From assembly GCA_017442785.1 (NCBI GenBank), contig JAFRZB010000015.1:33873-97872 (forward strand): a stretch of 64,000 nt of DNA. The letters are read 5' to 3'. Each line of letters opens with the position of its first letter. Positions within the stretch are counted from its first letter, which is position 1. The translations under genes and the position numbers were made by a program. Of this stretch, positions 23,733 through 32,983 are shown in pieces. Origin of the DNA: Bacillota bacterium. GTDB lineage: Bacteria > Bacillota > Clostridia > Peptostreptococcales > Anaerovoracaceae. The notes under the pieces were generated by a model that was not told where the DNA came from, searched no databases, and saw only the letters and a program-made list of their open reading frames with translations.

Positions 23733-25220
23733 CTATCTTGTCATTGCCTGGCGCACGGCATGGTGCCAGCCCTCCATCGCCGCGCTGCGGTCCGCATCGC
23801 TTATGCCTCCCTCGAACACGCGGTCGATCTGCCAGTTCTGCTTAACTTCATCTGTGCTGCTCCAAAAGCCCGTGGAGAGCCCTGCCAGATAGGCCGCTCC
23901 AAGGGCGGTGGTCTCTATGCATGAAGGCCTTACTACCGGCTTGTTCGTCATGTCGGCCTGTATCTGCAGCAGCATGTCGTTTGCGGAGGCTCCGCCGTCC
24001 ACCTTCAGGGCGGAAAGGCTGATCCCGCTGTCCTGTTCCATGGCCTTAAGGACGTCGCAGGTCTGGTACGCCATGGATTCCAGCACCGCGCGGGCTATGT
24101 GATCTCTGGTGGTGCCGCGGGTGATGCCTGTGATCATTCCCCTTGCGTAAGGATCCCAGTACGGAGCGCCGAGCCCAACGAACGCGGGCACCATGTACAC
24201 TCCGCCAGTGTCGGGCACCCTGGAGGCAAGCTCGCTCACCTGATAGCTGTGCTCGAAGAAGTCCATCTCGTCCCTGAGCCACTGTATGGCCGCTCCGGCC
24301 ACGAAAATGGAGCCCTCCAGCGCGTAGGTGACCTTTCCGTCCAGTCCCCACGCTATCGTCGTTACAAGGCCGTTTTTGGAGCTTACAGGGGCATCTCCGG
24401 TGTTCATAAGAAGGAAGCCTCCCGTGCCGTAGGTGTTCTTTACCTCGCCGGGCTTAAAGCAGGTCTGACCGAAAAGGGCGCACTGCTGGTCTCCCGCGGC
24501 GCCGCTCACCGGGATGGGTCCGCCGAATATGGCAGGATCCGTATCGCCGTATATCTGAGAGCTCTGCACGGGCTTAGGCAGCATGCAGCGCGGGATGCCC
24601 AAAAGCTCAAGTATCTCTTCGTCCCATTCGAGGGTGTGTATGTTGAACATCATGGTGCGGCTGGCGTTGGAGTAGTCCGTAACGTGGACCTTTCCGCCCG
24701 TCAGCTTCCATATCAGCCAGGAGTCTATGGTCCCGAAGAGCAGCTCGCCCTTCTCCGCCCTCTCCCTTGCGCCGGGCACGTTCTCAAGTATCCAGCGGAG
24801 CTTGGTCCCGGAGAAGTAAGCGTCTATGAGAAGACCTGTCTTTTCTCTGATCTTATCCGACCACCCCGCCGCGGCAAGGCTGTCGCAGTACTCCGCGGTG
24901 CGCCTGCACTGCCAGACTATGGCGTTGCATACCGGCTGTCCGGTGGCCCTGTCCCAGACTACGGTGGTCTCGCGCTGGTCCGTGATGCCTATACCGGCTA
25001 TCTCCTCCGCCTTGGCGCCTATCTTTTCCATGGCCTCCCTGGCCACGCCTATCTGCCTTGCCCAGATCTCGGTGGCGTCGTGCTCCACCCAGCCGGGCTG
25101 CGGATATATCTGCTTAAAGCCCCTCTGGGACATGCTCTTGATGTTTCCTGCCTTATCGAACAGGATGCAGCGGACGCTCGAAGTTCCCTCGTCCAGGGCC
25201 ATTATGTATTTCTTTTCCAT
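23733..25220 (-). CDS. glpK: Glycerol kinase
   Basis: At 495 residues this has the normal GlpK length. FGGY-kinase motifs are clear: [47 protein letters not shown], and the C-terminal signature [18 protein letters not shown]. It phosphorylates glycerol to sn-glycerol 3-phosphate in the cytoplasm. Pairing it in one transcript with feoAB (1-base gap) is unusual, since glpK normally neighbours glpF or glpD. TATAAT (complement 25283-25288) lies about 60 bases upstream, with GGGAG 7 bases before the ATG. Confidence 0.95.
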   Translation of the reverse strand: MEKKYIMALDEGTSSVRCILFDKAGNIKSMSQRGFKQIYPQPGWVEHDATEIWARQIGVAREAMEKIGAKAEEIAGIGITDQRETTVVWDRATGQPVCNAIVWQCRRTAEYCDSLAAAGWSDKIREKTGLLIDAYFSGTKLRWILENVPGARERAEKGELLFGTIDSWLIWKLTGGKVHVTDYSNASRTMMFNIHTLEWDEEILELLGIPRCMLPKPVQSSQIYGDTDPAIFGGPIPVSGAAGDQQCALFGQTCFKPGEVKNTYGTGGFLLMNTGDAPVSSKNGLVTTIAWGLDGKVTYALEGSIFVAGAAIQWLRDEMDFFEHSYQVSELASRVPDTGGVYMVPAFVGLGAPYWDPYARGMITGITRGTTRDHIARAVLESMAYQTCDVLKAMEQDSGISLSALKVDGGASANDMLLQIQADMTNKPVVRPSCIETTALGAAYLAGLSTGFWSSTDEVKQNWQIDRVFEGGISDADRSAAMEGWHHAVRQAMTR

Positions 25221-25282
25221 TGCATTGCTCCCGATGCCGTCTCTGCGGCGCTGTGGTTATGCGGCTCTTGACCGTTTAGATG

Positions 25283-25288
25283 ATTATA
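25283..25288 (-). promoter_or_regulatory. -10 box upstream of glpK-feoAB
   Basis: The complement reads TATAAT, about 63 bases before the glpK ATG. No consensus -35 is seen, which suggests activator dependence or a weak promoter. Confidence 0.4.
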
Positions 25289-25314
25289 CAACTTTTTGTA
25301 CCTGCGTGCACGCT

Positions 25315-26982
25315 TCAGCGGTCTATGTAATAGGCATAGTACTCCTCGAAGGTAATGCCCCAGCTCATAATGTTCGCGGCATGCTCCGGACCTACGTACC
25401 TGTAGTGCCAGGGCTCGTAGATGTAGCCCGTGATGTATTCCTTTCCCTGCCTGTAGCGGAGTATGAATCCGTACTTGGCGCAGTTCTTCTGAAGCCAGGC
25501 GTATTCCGGAGTCTTCTCAAAGTGATCGTAGGTCTCCGCTGTGTTTATGTCCACTGCAAGGCCCGTCTGATGCTCCGAGCTTCCTGCTCTTGCGGATTCC
25601 CTGTCAGCGGCTGCCTCGCCGAGCTTTCTTACATAGTAGTTATGGACGCTCTTCTGAGTTCCGTAGCTCCTGTAGGGGGATACTGCCCTGAGGTTCATCC
25701 CGTCCGCCTTGGCGGCGTCCACCATCTTCATGAAAGCCGCGGCTGCGGTGGCCTGCATTGAGCCTCCTCCGTATTCCTTGGGAAGGCTCTTCAGGTTGGG
25801 GACGTATCCCGAGCTCAGGTAGTTGTACTTGTTCACGAGCATCAGTGTGCCCTTGCCCGTATCAGTCGGCTTCATGTCCGTATAGAAGGGCTTGTCTATG
25901 CCCGTGTTTATTATCTGCACCACCGCGGATGCCTTCTTGTCCTGATGCCACATCCCGTAGGATATGTACTTGTCCAGGTTCTTCTCCAGATACATGGATA
26001 CCGCGCTGTACTTTTCCCTGAGCTGAGCCTTCTCCTCGGCTGTCATGTTCTCAAGAGCAGCTCTTATCTCAGCCTCCCTGGCGGCCTTTTCCGCGGCTTC
26101 CTTTTCGGCCTTTTCGCGTGCCGCCTTCTCGCGGGCCTCGCGCTCCGCCTTTGCCTTTGCAGCCCTTTCCGCAGCCTCGCGCGCGGCCTTTTCCTCAGCG
26201 GTAAGGCGGGCCTCCTTATGCTGCGCTATGAGAGCATTCTTGGCGTCCTTTTCCTCCTGCGTGGCAGGCTCGGCTGTCAGCATGGTGTCCGTACCCGTAA
26301 GGAAGCACTCCCACTTAAGATCCTTTGAGGGCAGCGTGCCCGGCGTTATCTCCCCGTTCTTTCCGCAGGGGAAGAACATGCCGTACTCGCTTCCCTTTAC
26401 CGAGCAGAACCTGTAATATCCTGCAGCATCCCCCTCTCCTATGCTCAGCACGCCTTCGTCACTTACGGAGACCTCTCCGAGGCTGCTCACCACGCGGTAG
26501 CTGACATCCTTGTCGGACGCGTAGAGCTCCGCGGGCGCGGGAGTCCCGGGCTTTACGGGGTCCTCACCCGTGAAAAAGTTCTGAGCGGAAACAGTCTGAA
26601 GGATGTCCCCTGCGCTCCTCTTCGGATAATCCGGCACTGTAGACGCGACCCTTATGAAGCCGTAGCCTGTCTCTATCGGGAAACGCATCCCTCTGAAGGC
26701 GGAATCCGCGACGGTATCCTTTCTAGCGCAGATGCGCTGCTCCACGTTTCCGTCTTCGGAGAAGAAGGCGTAGACGTCACAGGTACTGCCGTCCAGATCC
26801 ACGCTGTAGACCTTGCTGTACCAGGACGGAACAAGGCCTTCGGGAGCGGCGTCCGGGCTGTATATGTCGGAATAGAAAGCGTCTACAGGGATACCGATAT
26901 AATATTCATCTATGAACTTTACGCCGAAGTACACCGCGGCGAACACCGCGCATACTGCTAAAAATCCGGCGATCTTCTTCAT
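25315..26982 (-). CDS. Membrane-anchored D,D-carboxypeptidase (VanY family) with helical stalk
   Basis: The 555-residue protein has an N-terminal membrane anchor (about 4-24), an unrecognised beta-rich extracellular part (about 30-235), a long Ala/Glu/Lys/Arg-rich stalk (about 240-325) likely to be a stable helix, and a C-terminal VanY domain (about 385-545). Zinc and catalytic residues are in place: SSEHQTGLAVD (His471, Asp478) and EPWHY (Glu523, His526). It should trim D-Ala from peptidoglycan stem peptides. The unusual parts are the N-terminal module and the stalk, which could lift the catalytic domain towards the wall. Its ATG overlaps the stop of hemW (4 bases). No van resistance genes are nearby. 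Confidence 0.88.
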   Translation of the reverse strand: MKKIAGFLAVCAVFAAVYFGVKFIDEYYIGIPVDAFYSDIYSPDAAPEGLVPSWYSKVYSVDLDGSTCDVYAFFSEDGNVEQRICARKDTVADSAFRGMRFPIETGYGFIRVASTVPDYPKRSAGDILQTVSAQNFFTGEDPVKPGTPAPAELYASDKDVSYRVVSSLGEVSVSDEGVLSIGEGDAAGYYRFCSVKGSEYGMFFPCGKNGEITPGTLPSKDLKWECFLTGTDTMLTAEPATQEEKDAKNALIAQHKEARLTAEEKAAREAAERAAKAKAEREAREKAAREKAEKEAAEKAAREAEIRAALENMTAEEKAQLREKYSAVSMYLEKNLDKYISYGMWHQDKKASAVVQIINTGIDKPFYTDMKPTDTGKGTLMLVNKYNYLSSGYVPNLKSLPKEYGGGSMQATAAAAFMKMVDAAKADGMNLRAVSPYRSYGTQKSVHNYYVRKLGEAAADRESARAGSSEHQTGLAVDINTAETYDHFEKTPEYAWLQKNCAKYGFILRYRQGKEYITGYIYEPWHYRYVGPEHAANIMSWGITFEEYYAYYIDR

Positions 26983-28172
26983 TTGCTGCCTCCAAGTGCT
27001 CCGATGAGCTCTTCCATTACGGGATTCGTCCTGTCCAGACCTTCGGGAGTAAAGCGTATTACCTTCCCGGGATGCGTACCGCAGGAGCCCTCCTCTGCGC
27101 TGAGCAGTCCTTTACCTATAAGTTCCTCCAGCGGCTCCCTGAGCTCCTCGAAGATGTCGCTTCCGAACATGCTCTTCCAGTCCGCGGCATAAAGCCCCCG
27201 GGTGAGCCTGAGCCCGGTGAAAATGAAATCTCCCTTGAGCTCCTCCTCCGTCTCCTCCTTAAGCCCGAGCGTGCTGCCTTTGCAGTAATCCGCCTCTCCC
27301 CTGCGCCCTTCTATGAAGCTGTGCGCGGAGGTCCCGAAGCCGAGGTAAGGCTGCATGCTCCAGTATTTAAGGTTGTGCCTGCATTCAAAGCCCGGAAGAG
27401 CCGCGTTGCTTATCTCGTAGTGATGATACCCGGCGGCCTTAAGCGTTCCCAGTGCGTAACGGTACATCTCCCTGTTCAGCTCCCAGGGCGGAAGGTCCGC
27501 CCTTCCGGATGTGTAGTCCTTATAAAGAGGCGTCCCCTCCTCCAGCTGCAGGCTGTAGAAGGATATGTGCTCCGGACGCATGGATATCACCTCGTCCAGA
27601 GTATCCTTCCATGATTTAAGCTCCTGCTCAGGAGCGCCGAATATCAGATCCAGGTTTATGTTGTCAAAGCCTGCTTCCCGCAGGGCGGCATAGGCTTTCC
27701 TTGCCCTGTCTGCGCCGTGGATGCGCCCCATGGCCTTAAGGACCTTGTCATCCAGGCTCTGAACGCCCATGCTCACCCGGCTGAAGCCCAGAGCCTTAAG
27801 CTCCGAGGCCTTCCCGGCGGTAACAGTCTCCGGATTCATCTCTATGGTCATCTCGGCATCCGGACTAAGCTCAAAGGCATTTCTTATAGCGTCAAGGACC
27901 GTGCCCAGCTGCTCCTTTGAGGCAAGGCTCGGAGTGCCTCCTCCGAAGAATACGGTATCCGCGGAGGGCTTCCTGCCGGCCGTTCCCAAAAGCCCGGCCG
28001 CGGCATTTGCGCCTTTTTCAATGTCCTGCGCAATGCGCCGGAAATACTCGTCCTCGGGAGCCTTCTCAAAGGACACGAAATCGCAGTACCTGCACTTCCT
28101 TATGCAGTACGGCACGTGTACGTATATACCGAGAGGCCCGGTCTTTTTTGCGGGATCTATGCGTTCATACAT
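26979..28172 (-). CDS. hemW: HemW-like radical SAM haem chaperone (coproporphyrinogen oxidase family)
   Basis: The 397-residue protein has YVHVPYCIRKCRYCDF. This is the CxxxCxxCxF version seen in HemW, whereas HemN has CxxxCxxCxC. FFGGGTPSL, then NPETV and DLIFGAP are typical further motifs. HemW proteins bind haem and insert it into target proteins, and earlier annotation as oxygen-independent coproporphyrinogen oxidase is often wrong. It is often next to lepA, which is about 2.6 kb away here. The promoter is TCGACA-17-TATAAT. It is first in a transcript with the VanY-type gene. Confidence 0.92.
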   Translation of the reverse strand: MYERIDPAKKTGPLGIYVHVPYCIRKCRYCDFVSFEKAPEDEYFRRIAQDIEKGANAAAGLLGTAGRKPSADTVFFGGGTPSLASKEQLGTVLDAIRNAFELSPDAEMTIEMNPETVTAGKASELKALGFSRVSMGVQSLDDKVLKAMGRIHGADRARKAYAALREAGFDNINLDLIFGAPEQELKSWKDTLDEVISMRPEHISFYSLQLEEGTPLYKDYTSGRADLPPWELNREMYRYALGTLKAAGYHHYEISNAALPGFECRHNLKYWSMQPYLGFGTSAHSFIEGRRGEADYCKGSTLGLKEETEEELKGDFIFTGLRLTRGLYAADWKSMFGSDIFEELREPLEELIGKGLLSAEEGSCGTHPGKVIRFTPEGLDRTNPVMEELIGALGGSK

Positions 28173-28197
28173 TATAATGCGCCTCTTTGGCTATTAT

Positions 28198-28226
28198 ATT
28201 ATAATCTCCGGTTTGTGTTTTGTCGA
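28198..28226 (-). promoter_or_regulatory. Promoter of hemW
   Basis: On the minus strand TCGACA (complement 28221-28226), 17-base spacer, TATAAT (complement 28198-28203). It overlaps the divergent promoter of the aldolase gene, so the two compete for RNA polymerase. Confidence 0.6.
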
Positions 28227-28241
28227 CCGCTGCGGTACAAT
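28213..28241 (+). promoter_or_regulatory. Promoter of the threonine-aldolase-type gene
   Basis: TTGTGT (28213-28218), 17-base spacer, TACAAT (28236-28241). It overlaps the hemW promoter on the other strand. GGAGG follows 8 bases before the ATG at 28275. Confidence 0.55.
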
Positions 28242-28274
28242 TAAACAGTAAGGGGAAAACACGGAGGACATATC

Positions 28275-29315
28275 ATGACAGGCAGCAAAAAGCTATCATT
28301 CACATCCGATTACATGGAGGGCGCTCACCCCGCCATACTCAGAAGGCTGGCAGAGACCAACATGGCAAAGACCGCAGGCTACGGGCTGGACGAATACTCC
28401 GAAGCCGCAAGGGACAAGGTACGCAGGGCCTGCTGCGCCCCGGACGCGGAGGTGTTCTTCCTTGCGGGAGGCACCCAGGCAAACGCCGTAATGACAGGCG
28501 CGCTCCTGAGGCCCTACCAGGGCGTCATATCCGCGCAGACCGGACACATCAACGGACACGAGGCGGGAGCCATAGAGGCCGGAGGCCATAAGGTCCTGGC
28601 ACTTCCCCACAGGAACGGAAAAGTAAGCGCCGAAGACGTAAGAGGCCTTATCGAGGGCTACCTGAAGGACGAGAACCGGGACCACATTGTCATGCCCGGC
28701 ATGGTATACACCTCCCAGCCCACGGAGTACGGCACTCTCTACTCCCTGGAGGAGCTGAGCGCGCTAAGCGGTGTCTGCCGCAGCTGCGGCATGCCGCTCT
28801 ACATGGACGGGGCCAGGCTCGCCTACGCCCTGGCCTGTCCGGAAAACGACGTCAGCCTTCCTGACATCGCAAGGCTCTGCGACGCGTTCTACATAGGCGG
28901 CACCAAGTGCGGAGCGCTTTTCGGGGAAGCCGTGGTGATCCCGAAGAGAGGCTTCATACCCCATCTCTTTACAATGATAAAGCAGCACGGCGCCCTGCTT
29001 GCAAAGGGCAGGATAAGCGCGCTTCAGTTCGACGCCCTGTTTACGGACGGGCTGTATCTTGAGATAGGAAGGACGGCCATTGCCGCCGCGGACAGGATAC
29101 GCGCCTGCCTTGCGGACAAGGGCTACGAGCTTGCCATAGACTCCCCCACCAACCAGATATTCGTCATCCTGGACAGTAAGCAGGCGGAAAGGCTTCTTGA
29201 GAAGCTGGATCTGGGATTCTGGGAGAACCTGCCTGACGGCAGGACGGTCTACAGGATAGCCACCAGCTGGGCGACGCAGGACGAAGACATAAACAGCCTG
29301 CTTGCAGTGCTGTAA
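28275..29315 (+). CDS. Low-specificity threonine aldolase / beta-eliminating lyase family (PLP)
   Basis: The 346-residue PLP enzyme has FFLAGGTQANAVM, HINGHEAGAIEAGGHKV, YMDGARLAYAL (the Asp contacting the PLP ring) and GGTKCGALFG, where the Lys carries PLP. This matches the threonine aldolase group of the aminotransferase fold, which cleaves L-threonine or L-allo-threonine to glycine and acetaldehyde. Closely related beta-eliminating lyases cannot be excluded. It is a single-gene unit, monocistronic with its own promoter, and fba follows after 98 bases with a separate promoter. Confidence 0.86.
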   Translation: MTGSKKLSFTSDYMEGAHPAILRRLAETNMAKTAGYGLDEYSEAARDKVRRACCAPDAEVFFLAGGTQANAVMTGALLRPYQGVISAQTGHINGHEAGAIEAGGHKVLALPHRNGKVSAEDVRGLIEGYLKDENRDHIVMPGMVYTSQPTEYGTLYSLEELSALSGVCRSCGMPLYMDGARLAYALACPENDVSLPDIARLCDAFYIGGTKCGALFGEAVVIPKRGFIPHLFTMIKQHGALLAKGRISALQFDALFTDGLYLEIGRTAIAAADRIRACLADKGYELAIDSPTNQIFVILDSKQAERLLEKLDLGFWENLPDGRTVYRIATSWATQDEDINSLLAVL

Positions 29316-29336
29316 GACCCGTGCGGAATTCACGAT

Positions 29337-29364
29337 GGAACGCGTTCCCTAAAGGTGATATAAT
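29337..29364 (+). promoter_or_regulatory. fba promoter with perfect palindrome in the -35/spacer region
   Basis: Extended -10 TGATATAAT (TATAAT 29359-29364) has no good -35. In its place sits a perfect 12-bp palindrome GGAACGCGTTCC (29337-29348), a candidate operator that would block or recruit polymerase. The transcript would begin about 45 bases before the fba ATG. Confidence 0.55.
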
Positions 29365-29413
29365 TAGTTTTGGTAATTAGAGATAACTCAGCTTTCAAAA
29401 CGGAGGTAATGAC

Positions 29414-30349
29414 ATGCCATTAGTAACAAGCAAAGAGATGTTCGCAAAGGCCTACAACGGCGGATACGCGATCGGAGCTTTTAACGTAAACAACATGGAG
29501 ATAGTCCAGGGAATCACCGAGGCAGCCAAGGAGCTGGAAGCTCCGCTGATACTTCAGGTATCCAAGGGCGCTCGTGCTTATGCCAACCACACATATCTCA
29601 TAAAGCTCGTTGAAGCCGCAATAATAGAGACAGGACTTCCCATCGTACTGCATCTGGACCACGGCGACAGCTTCGAGACCTGCAAGAGCTGCATAGACGG
29701 CGGTTTCACCTCCGTAATGATAGACGCCTCCTCCAAGCCTTTCGAGGAGAACATAGAGATCACCCGCAAGGTCGTTGAATACGCTCACGACCGCGGCGTA
29801 GTGGTAGAGGCAGAGCTTGGCACCCTGGCCGGCATAGAGGACGAAGTAAAGGTAAGCGCGGAGGATTCCTCCTACACCAGACCGGAAGAAGTGGAAGAAT
29901 TCGTAAGCCGCACCGGCTGCGATTCCCTGGCCATAGCCATAGGCACCAGCCACGGCGCTTACAAGTTCAAGCCCGGCACCAAGCCGCAGCTCAGGTTCGA
30001 CGTTCTGGAAGAAGTATCCAAGAGGCTCCCGGGCTTCCCGATAGTCCTCCACGGATCCTCCTCCGTACCGCAGGATCTGGTTGAAAAGATCAACAAGTTC
30101 GGCGGAGCCATGCCCGGCGCCATAGGCGTTCCGGAGGATCAGCTGAGGCACGCCGCATCCCTTTCAGTCTGCAAGATCAACATCGACTCCGACCTTCGCC
30201 TTGCAATGACAGCTACCATCCGCGAGTTCCTTGCCCTGCATCCGGACAAGTTCGACCCCAGAGAGTACCTGAAGCCGGCAAGAGCAGCCATAAAGGAGCT
30301 TGTAGCACACAAGATCGTAAACGTCCTCGGCTGCGACCACAAGATATGA
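29414..30349 (+). CDS. fba: Class II fructose-1,6-bisphosphate aldolase
   Basis: The 311-residue protein has the metal-dependent aldolase pattern: AIGAFNVNNME, LHLDHGDSFE (zinc His), EAELGTLAG, IGTSHGAYKF (zinc His) and VLHGSSSV (zinc His). It cleaves fructose 1,6-bisphosphate to dihydroxyacetone phosphate and glyceraldehyde 3-phosphate in glycolysis. GGAGGT lies 8 bases before the ATG. The stop overlaps the first base of a REP-like palindrome, and a terminator follows. The closely related tagatose-bisphosphate aldolases are the main alternative, but a stand-alone gene favours FBA. Confidence 0.93.
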   Translation: MPLVTSKEMFAKAYNGGYAIGAFNVNNMEIVQGITEAAKELEAPLILQVSKGARAYANHTYLIKLVEAAIIETGLPIVLHLDHGDSFETCKSCIDGGFTSVMIDASSKPFEENIEITRKVVEYAHDRGVVVEAELGTLAGIEDEVKVSAEDSSYTRPEEVEEFVSRTGCDSLAIAIGTSHGAYKFKPGTKPQLRFDVLEEVSKRLPGFPIVLHGSSSVPQDLVEKINKFGGAMPGAIGVPEDQLRHAASLSVCKINIDSDLRLAMTATIREFLALHPDKFDPREYLKPARAAIKELVAHKIVNVLGCDHKI

Positions 30350-30371
30350 CATAGGGGACGGTTCTCTATGT
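30349..30371 (+). repeat. REP-like palindrome of the GGGGACGGTTCTC type
   Basis: ACATAG (30349-30354) pairs with CTATGT (30366-30371) around a GGGGACGGTTCT core. It is the same core as the inverted pair after the KamA-family gene (8837-8889), about 21.5 kb away. It sits right at the fba stop. Confidence 0.6.
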
Positions 30372-30373
30372 TA

Positions 30374-30408
30374 AAAACAGCGTCCCAGCCGGGCGCTGTT
30401 TTGTTTTT
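30374..30408 (+). terminator. fba terminator
   Basis: AAAACAGCG (30374-30382) and CGCTGTTTT (30394-30402) form a stem, with extra CCC/GGG pairing inside, followed by GTTTTT. Confidence 0.8.
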
Positions 30409-30608
30409 CCGGAAAATCCTACGTATTTATGCTCATTTCAGGATTTTTGCGGAAAATGTTTTTGTAATATCGGTCAGTTTGACAGTTTTATACGCCTCAT
30501 GACAACACTTATGATAGATCCTCCCTTTTTCATACGCTGCAGCGGAGAATTATTGCTGTAATTTCGCTCAGATCGATGGCAAAAAACGGATCACTCGAGA
30601 TAAAAAAG
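30409..30608. other. Non-coding stretch between fba and lepA
   Basis: About 200 AT-rich bases without a credible ORF on either strand. No tRNA, riboswitch or strong promoter was recognised. It is bounded by the fba terminator and the lepA terminator hairpin. Confidence 0.5.
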
Positions 30609-30650
30609 TCCCTTTCAGAAGCAGACGCTCTTCCGAAAGGGATAAAACTT
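30602..30650 (-). terminator. lepA terminator hairpin
   Basis: TCCCTTTCAGAAG (30609-30621) pairs with CTTCCGAAAGGGA (30630-30642), 12 of 13 positions. On the minus strand it is followed by a T-tract (ACTTTTTTAT). It lies about 100 bases after the lepA stop. Confidence 0.7.
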
Positions 30651-30747
30651 TAAATTTCGTTGTCAGCAACGCCCGGGTTTACCTTAGCTGACCGAAAACG
30701 CGTAAACAAGCCTAAAGAACAGGTATGAATCAGGGATCTTCTGATTA

Positions 30748-32559
30748 TTATTTCCCGTCGTCGTACTTAAGCACTGCCGTAAACGCCTCCTGAGGCACCT
30801 CCACGCTTCCGAACTGGCGCATGCGCTTCTTGCCTTCCTTCTGCGTCTCCAGCAGCTTCTTCTTTCTGGAGATGTCGCCGCCGTAGCACTTTGCGAGGAC
30901 GTCCTTGCGGTAGGCGCGTATGGTCTCGCGGGCTATGATCTTCTGCCCTATTGCAGCCTGCACGGGCACCTCGAACTGATGCATGGGGATGACTTCCTTC
31001 AGCTTCTCGCAGACGAACTTGCCGCGGGTGTAGGCCTCGGATTCGTGCACTATCATGGAGAACGCGTCCACCATCTCCTTGTTCAGGAGTATGTCCAGCT
31101 TTACCAGGTTGCTCTTCTCGTAGTGGTCGAACTCGTAGTCCAAAGAGCCGTAGCCGCGGGTCTTGGACTTTAGGGCGTCGAAGAAATCGTAGATGACCTC
31201 GTTGAGCGGCAGCATGTAGTGCAGCCCCACCCTCTCCGGGGTTATGTACTCCATGTGCTCCATCACTCCGCGCCTTCTCTGGCAGAGATCCATTATGGAA
31301 CCGACGTAGTCCTTGGGGACCATTATGGTAGCCTTTACCATGGGCTCCTCCAGGTGATCGTACTGGGTCGGGTCCGGCAGGTTGCTGGGGTTTTCTATGT
31401 ATCGCTCGGAGCCGTCGTGCTCCACTATCTTGTATATTACGGAAGGCGAGGTGGTTATTATCTCAAGATCGAACTCCCTCTCAAGGCGCTCCACTATTAT
31501 CTCCATGTGCAGGAGCCCCAAGAATCCGCACCTGAAGCCGTAGCCCAGGGCCTGCGAGGTCTCAGGCTCGAACACGAAGGCCGCGTCGTTTACCTGCAGC
31601 TTTTCCAGGCAGTCCTTTACGTTCTCGTACTTTTCGTCCGGGGTAGGATAGATGCCGCAGTAGACCATGGGCTGGACCTTCTTGTAGCCCTTGAGGGGCT
31701 CTGCGGCAGGCCTTTCCGCAAGGGTGATGGTATCGCCCACGCGGGCGTCGCGGACCTGCTTTATCGAAGCGCAGACGTAGCCTACTGCTCCGGCGGACAG
31801 CTCCTTTACCGGGGTCTGGTAAGGCGCGTTGACGCCTACCTCCGTCACCTCGTACTTCTTGCCGGTGTTCATCAGAAGTATGGTGTCCCCGGCCCTGAGA
31901 CTTCCGTCCATAATGCGCGTGTATATGACAACGCCCTTGTAGTTGTCGTAGTAGGAGTCGAAGATGAGAGCCTTGAGCGGGGCCTGCGGATCTCCTGAGG
32001 GAGCAGGCACGTTAGCCACTATGTCCTCCAGGACGTCCTCTATGTTTATGCCTTCCTTGGCGGATATGCACGGGGCCTCGGAGGCGTCAAGACCTATTAC
32101 GTCCTCTATCTCCTTTCGGACCTCCTCCGGGTGGGCCGAGGCAAGGTCTATCTTGTTGAGCACGGGAAGTATCTCAAGATCCTCGTCCAGAGCAAGGTAA
32201 ACATTGGCAAGGGTCTGTGCCTCAACGCCCTGGGTGGCGTCCACAACAAGGACCGCTCCCTCGCAGGCCGCAAGGGATCTGGATACCTCGTAGTTGAAGT
32301 CCACGTGGCCCGGAGTGTCTATGAGGTTGAGTATGTATTCGTTGCCGTCCTTGGCCTTGTAGACCAGGCGCGTGGTCTGAAGCTTAATGGTTATGCCGCG
32401 CTCGCGCTCCAGGTCCATGTTGTCCAGGAACTGCTCCTTCATGTCGCGGCTTGCAACAGTGCCGGTCTTTTCTATGAGACGGTCCGCCAGAGTGCTCTTG
32501 CCGTGGTCTATGTGGGCTATTATGCTGAAATTCCTTGTATACTTCTGTTGATCGTACAT
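30748..32559 (-). CDS. lepA: Elongation factor 4 (ribosome back-translocase)
   Basis: At 603 residues this matches LepA length. G1 [13 protein letters not shown], switch RERGITIK, G3 DTPGHVDF and G4 NKIDL are present, and the C-terminus contains the LepA-specific domain ([43 protein letters not shown]). The ATG at 32559, followed by [15 protein letters not shown], is chosen because it gives the family start and has GAGGGA 5 bases upstream. A longer frame to 32766 adds a hydrophobic N-terminus that does not belong. It is divergent from rpsT, a common arrangement in Clostridia. The promoter is TTGCGA-17-TATAAT. Confidence 0.96.
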   Translation of the reverse strand: MYDQQKYTRNFSIIAHIDHGKSTLADRLIEKTGTVASRDMKEQFLDNMDLERERGITIKLQTTRLVYKAKDGNEYILNLIDTPGHVDFNYEVSRSLAACEGAVLVVDATQGVEAQTLANVYLALDEDLEILPVLNKIDLASAHPEEVRKEIEDVIGLDASEAPCISAKEGINIEDVLEDIVANVPAPSGDPQAPLKALIFDSYYDNYKGVVIYTRIMDGSLRAGDTILLMNTGKKYEVTEVGVNAPYQTPVKELSAGAVGYVCASIKQVRDARVGDTITLAERPAAEPLKGYKKVQPMVYCGIYPTPDEKYENVKDCLEKLQVNDAAFVFEPETSQALGYGFRCGFLGLLHMEIIVERLEREFDLEIITTSPSVIYKIVEHDGSERYIENPSNLPDPTQYDHLEEPMVKATIMVPKDYVGSIMDLCQRRRGVMEHMEYITPERVGLHYMLPLNEVIYDFFDALKSKTRGYGSLDYEFDHYEKSNLVKLDILLNKEMVDAFSMIVHESEAYTRGKFVCEKLKEVIPMHQFEVPVQAAIGQKIIARETIRAYRKDVLAKCYGGDISRKKKLLETQKEGKKRMRQFGSVEVPQEAFTAVLKYDDGK

Positions 32560-32587
32560 TGCTTCCCTCTTTTTTGTTATTGGTAAT

Positions 32588-32616
32588 ATTATAAAAAAAA
32601 ACTTGTAATATCGCAA
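32588..32616 (-). promoter_or_regulatory. lepA promoter
   Basis: Complement TTGCGA (32611-32616), 17-base spacer, TATAAT (32588-32593). It is back to back with the rpsT promoter. Confidence 0.65.
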
Positions 32617-32631
32617 CTGCCGTAGTATACT
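32603..32631 (+). promoter_or_regulatory. rpsT promoter
   Basis: TTGTAA (32603-32608), 17-base spacer, TATACT (32626-32631), giving a leader of about 30 bases. Confidence 0.65.
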
Positions 32632-32668
32632 CTTGCTTGCGATATTTTGCGAAAGTGGGGTGAAATCA

Positions 32669-32941
32669 ATGGCAAATATCAAGTCCGCCAAGAAAAGGAT
32701 AGGCGTAATCAACAAGAAGACCGCAGCCAACAGGCGCATAAAGAGCAGCCTCAAGGCAGTGATCAAGAACTTCTACAAGGCTCTTGACGCAAAGGACTTC
32801 GGGACCGCAAAGGAAAAGCTCGTACTTGCCGAGAAGAAGCTTATGCAGGCTGCTGCAAAGAATACTATTCACAAGAACGCTGCTTCCAGGAAGGTCTCCA
32901 GGATGAACGCCGCTTTCAACAAGGCAAAGGCAGCAGAGTAA
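32669..32941 (+). CDS. rpsT: Ribosomal protein S20
   Basis: The 90-residue product begins [22 protein letters not shown], the standard bS20 N-terminus, and is Lys/Ala-rich and helical throughout. The ATG at 32669 is chosen to give this N-terminus; an upstream in-frame ATG would add 12 residues not found in the family. The ribosome site is weak (GGGGTG), as is common for S20, which represses its own translation in other bacteria. A terminator follows. Confidence 0.97.
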   Translation: MANIKSAKKRIGVINKKTAANRRIKSSLKAVIKNFYKALDAKDFGTAKEKLVLAEKKLMQAAAKNTIHKNAASRKVSRMNAAFNKAKAAE

Positions 32942-32983
32942 ATCTCACCCGTCCCCACAAGTGCATAAGTTAAATGCATGAAA

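Noticed and set aside
32560-32766. Extension of LepA by 69 residues with a hydrophobic start
   Set aside because: The extension would cover the lepA promoter, has no family match, and the ATG at 32559 has GAGGGA in place.
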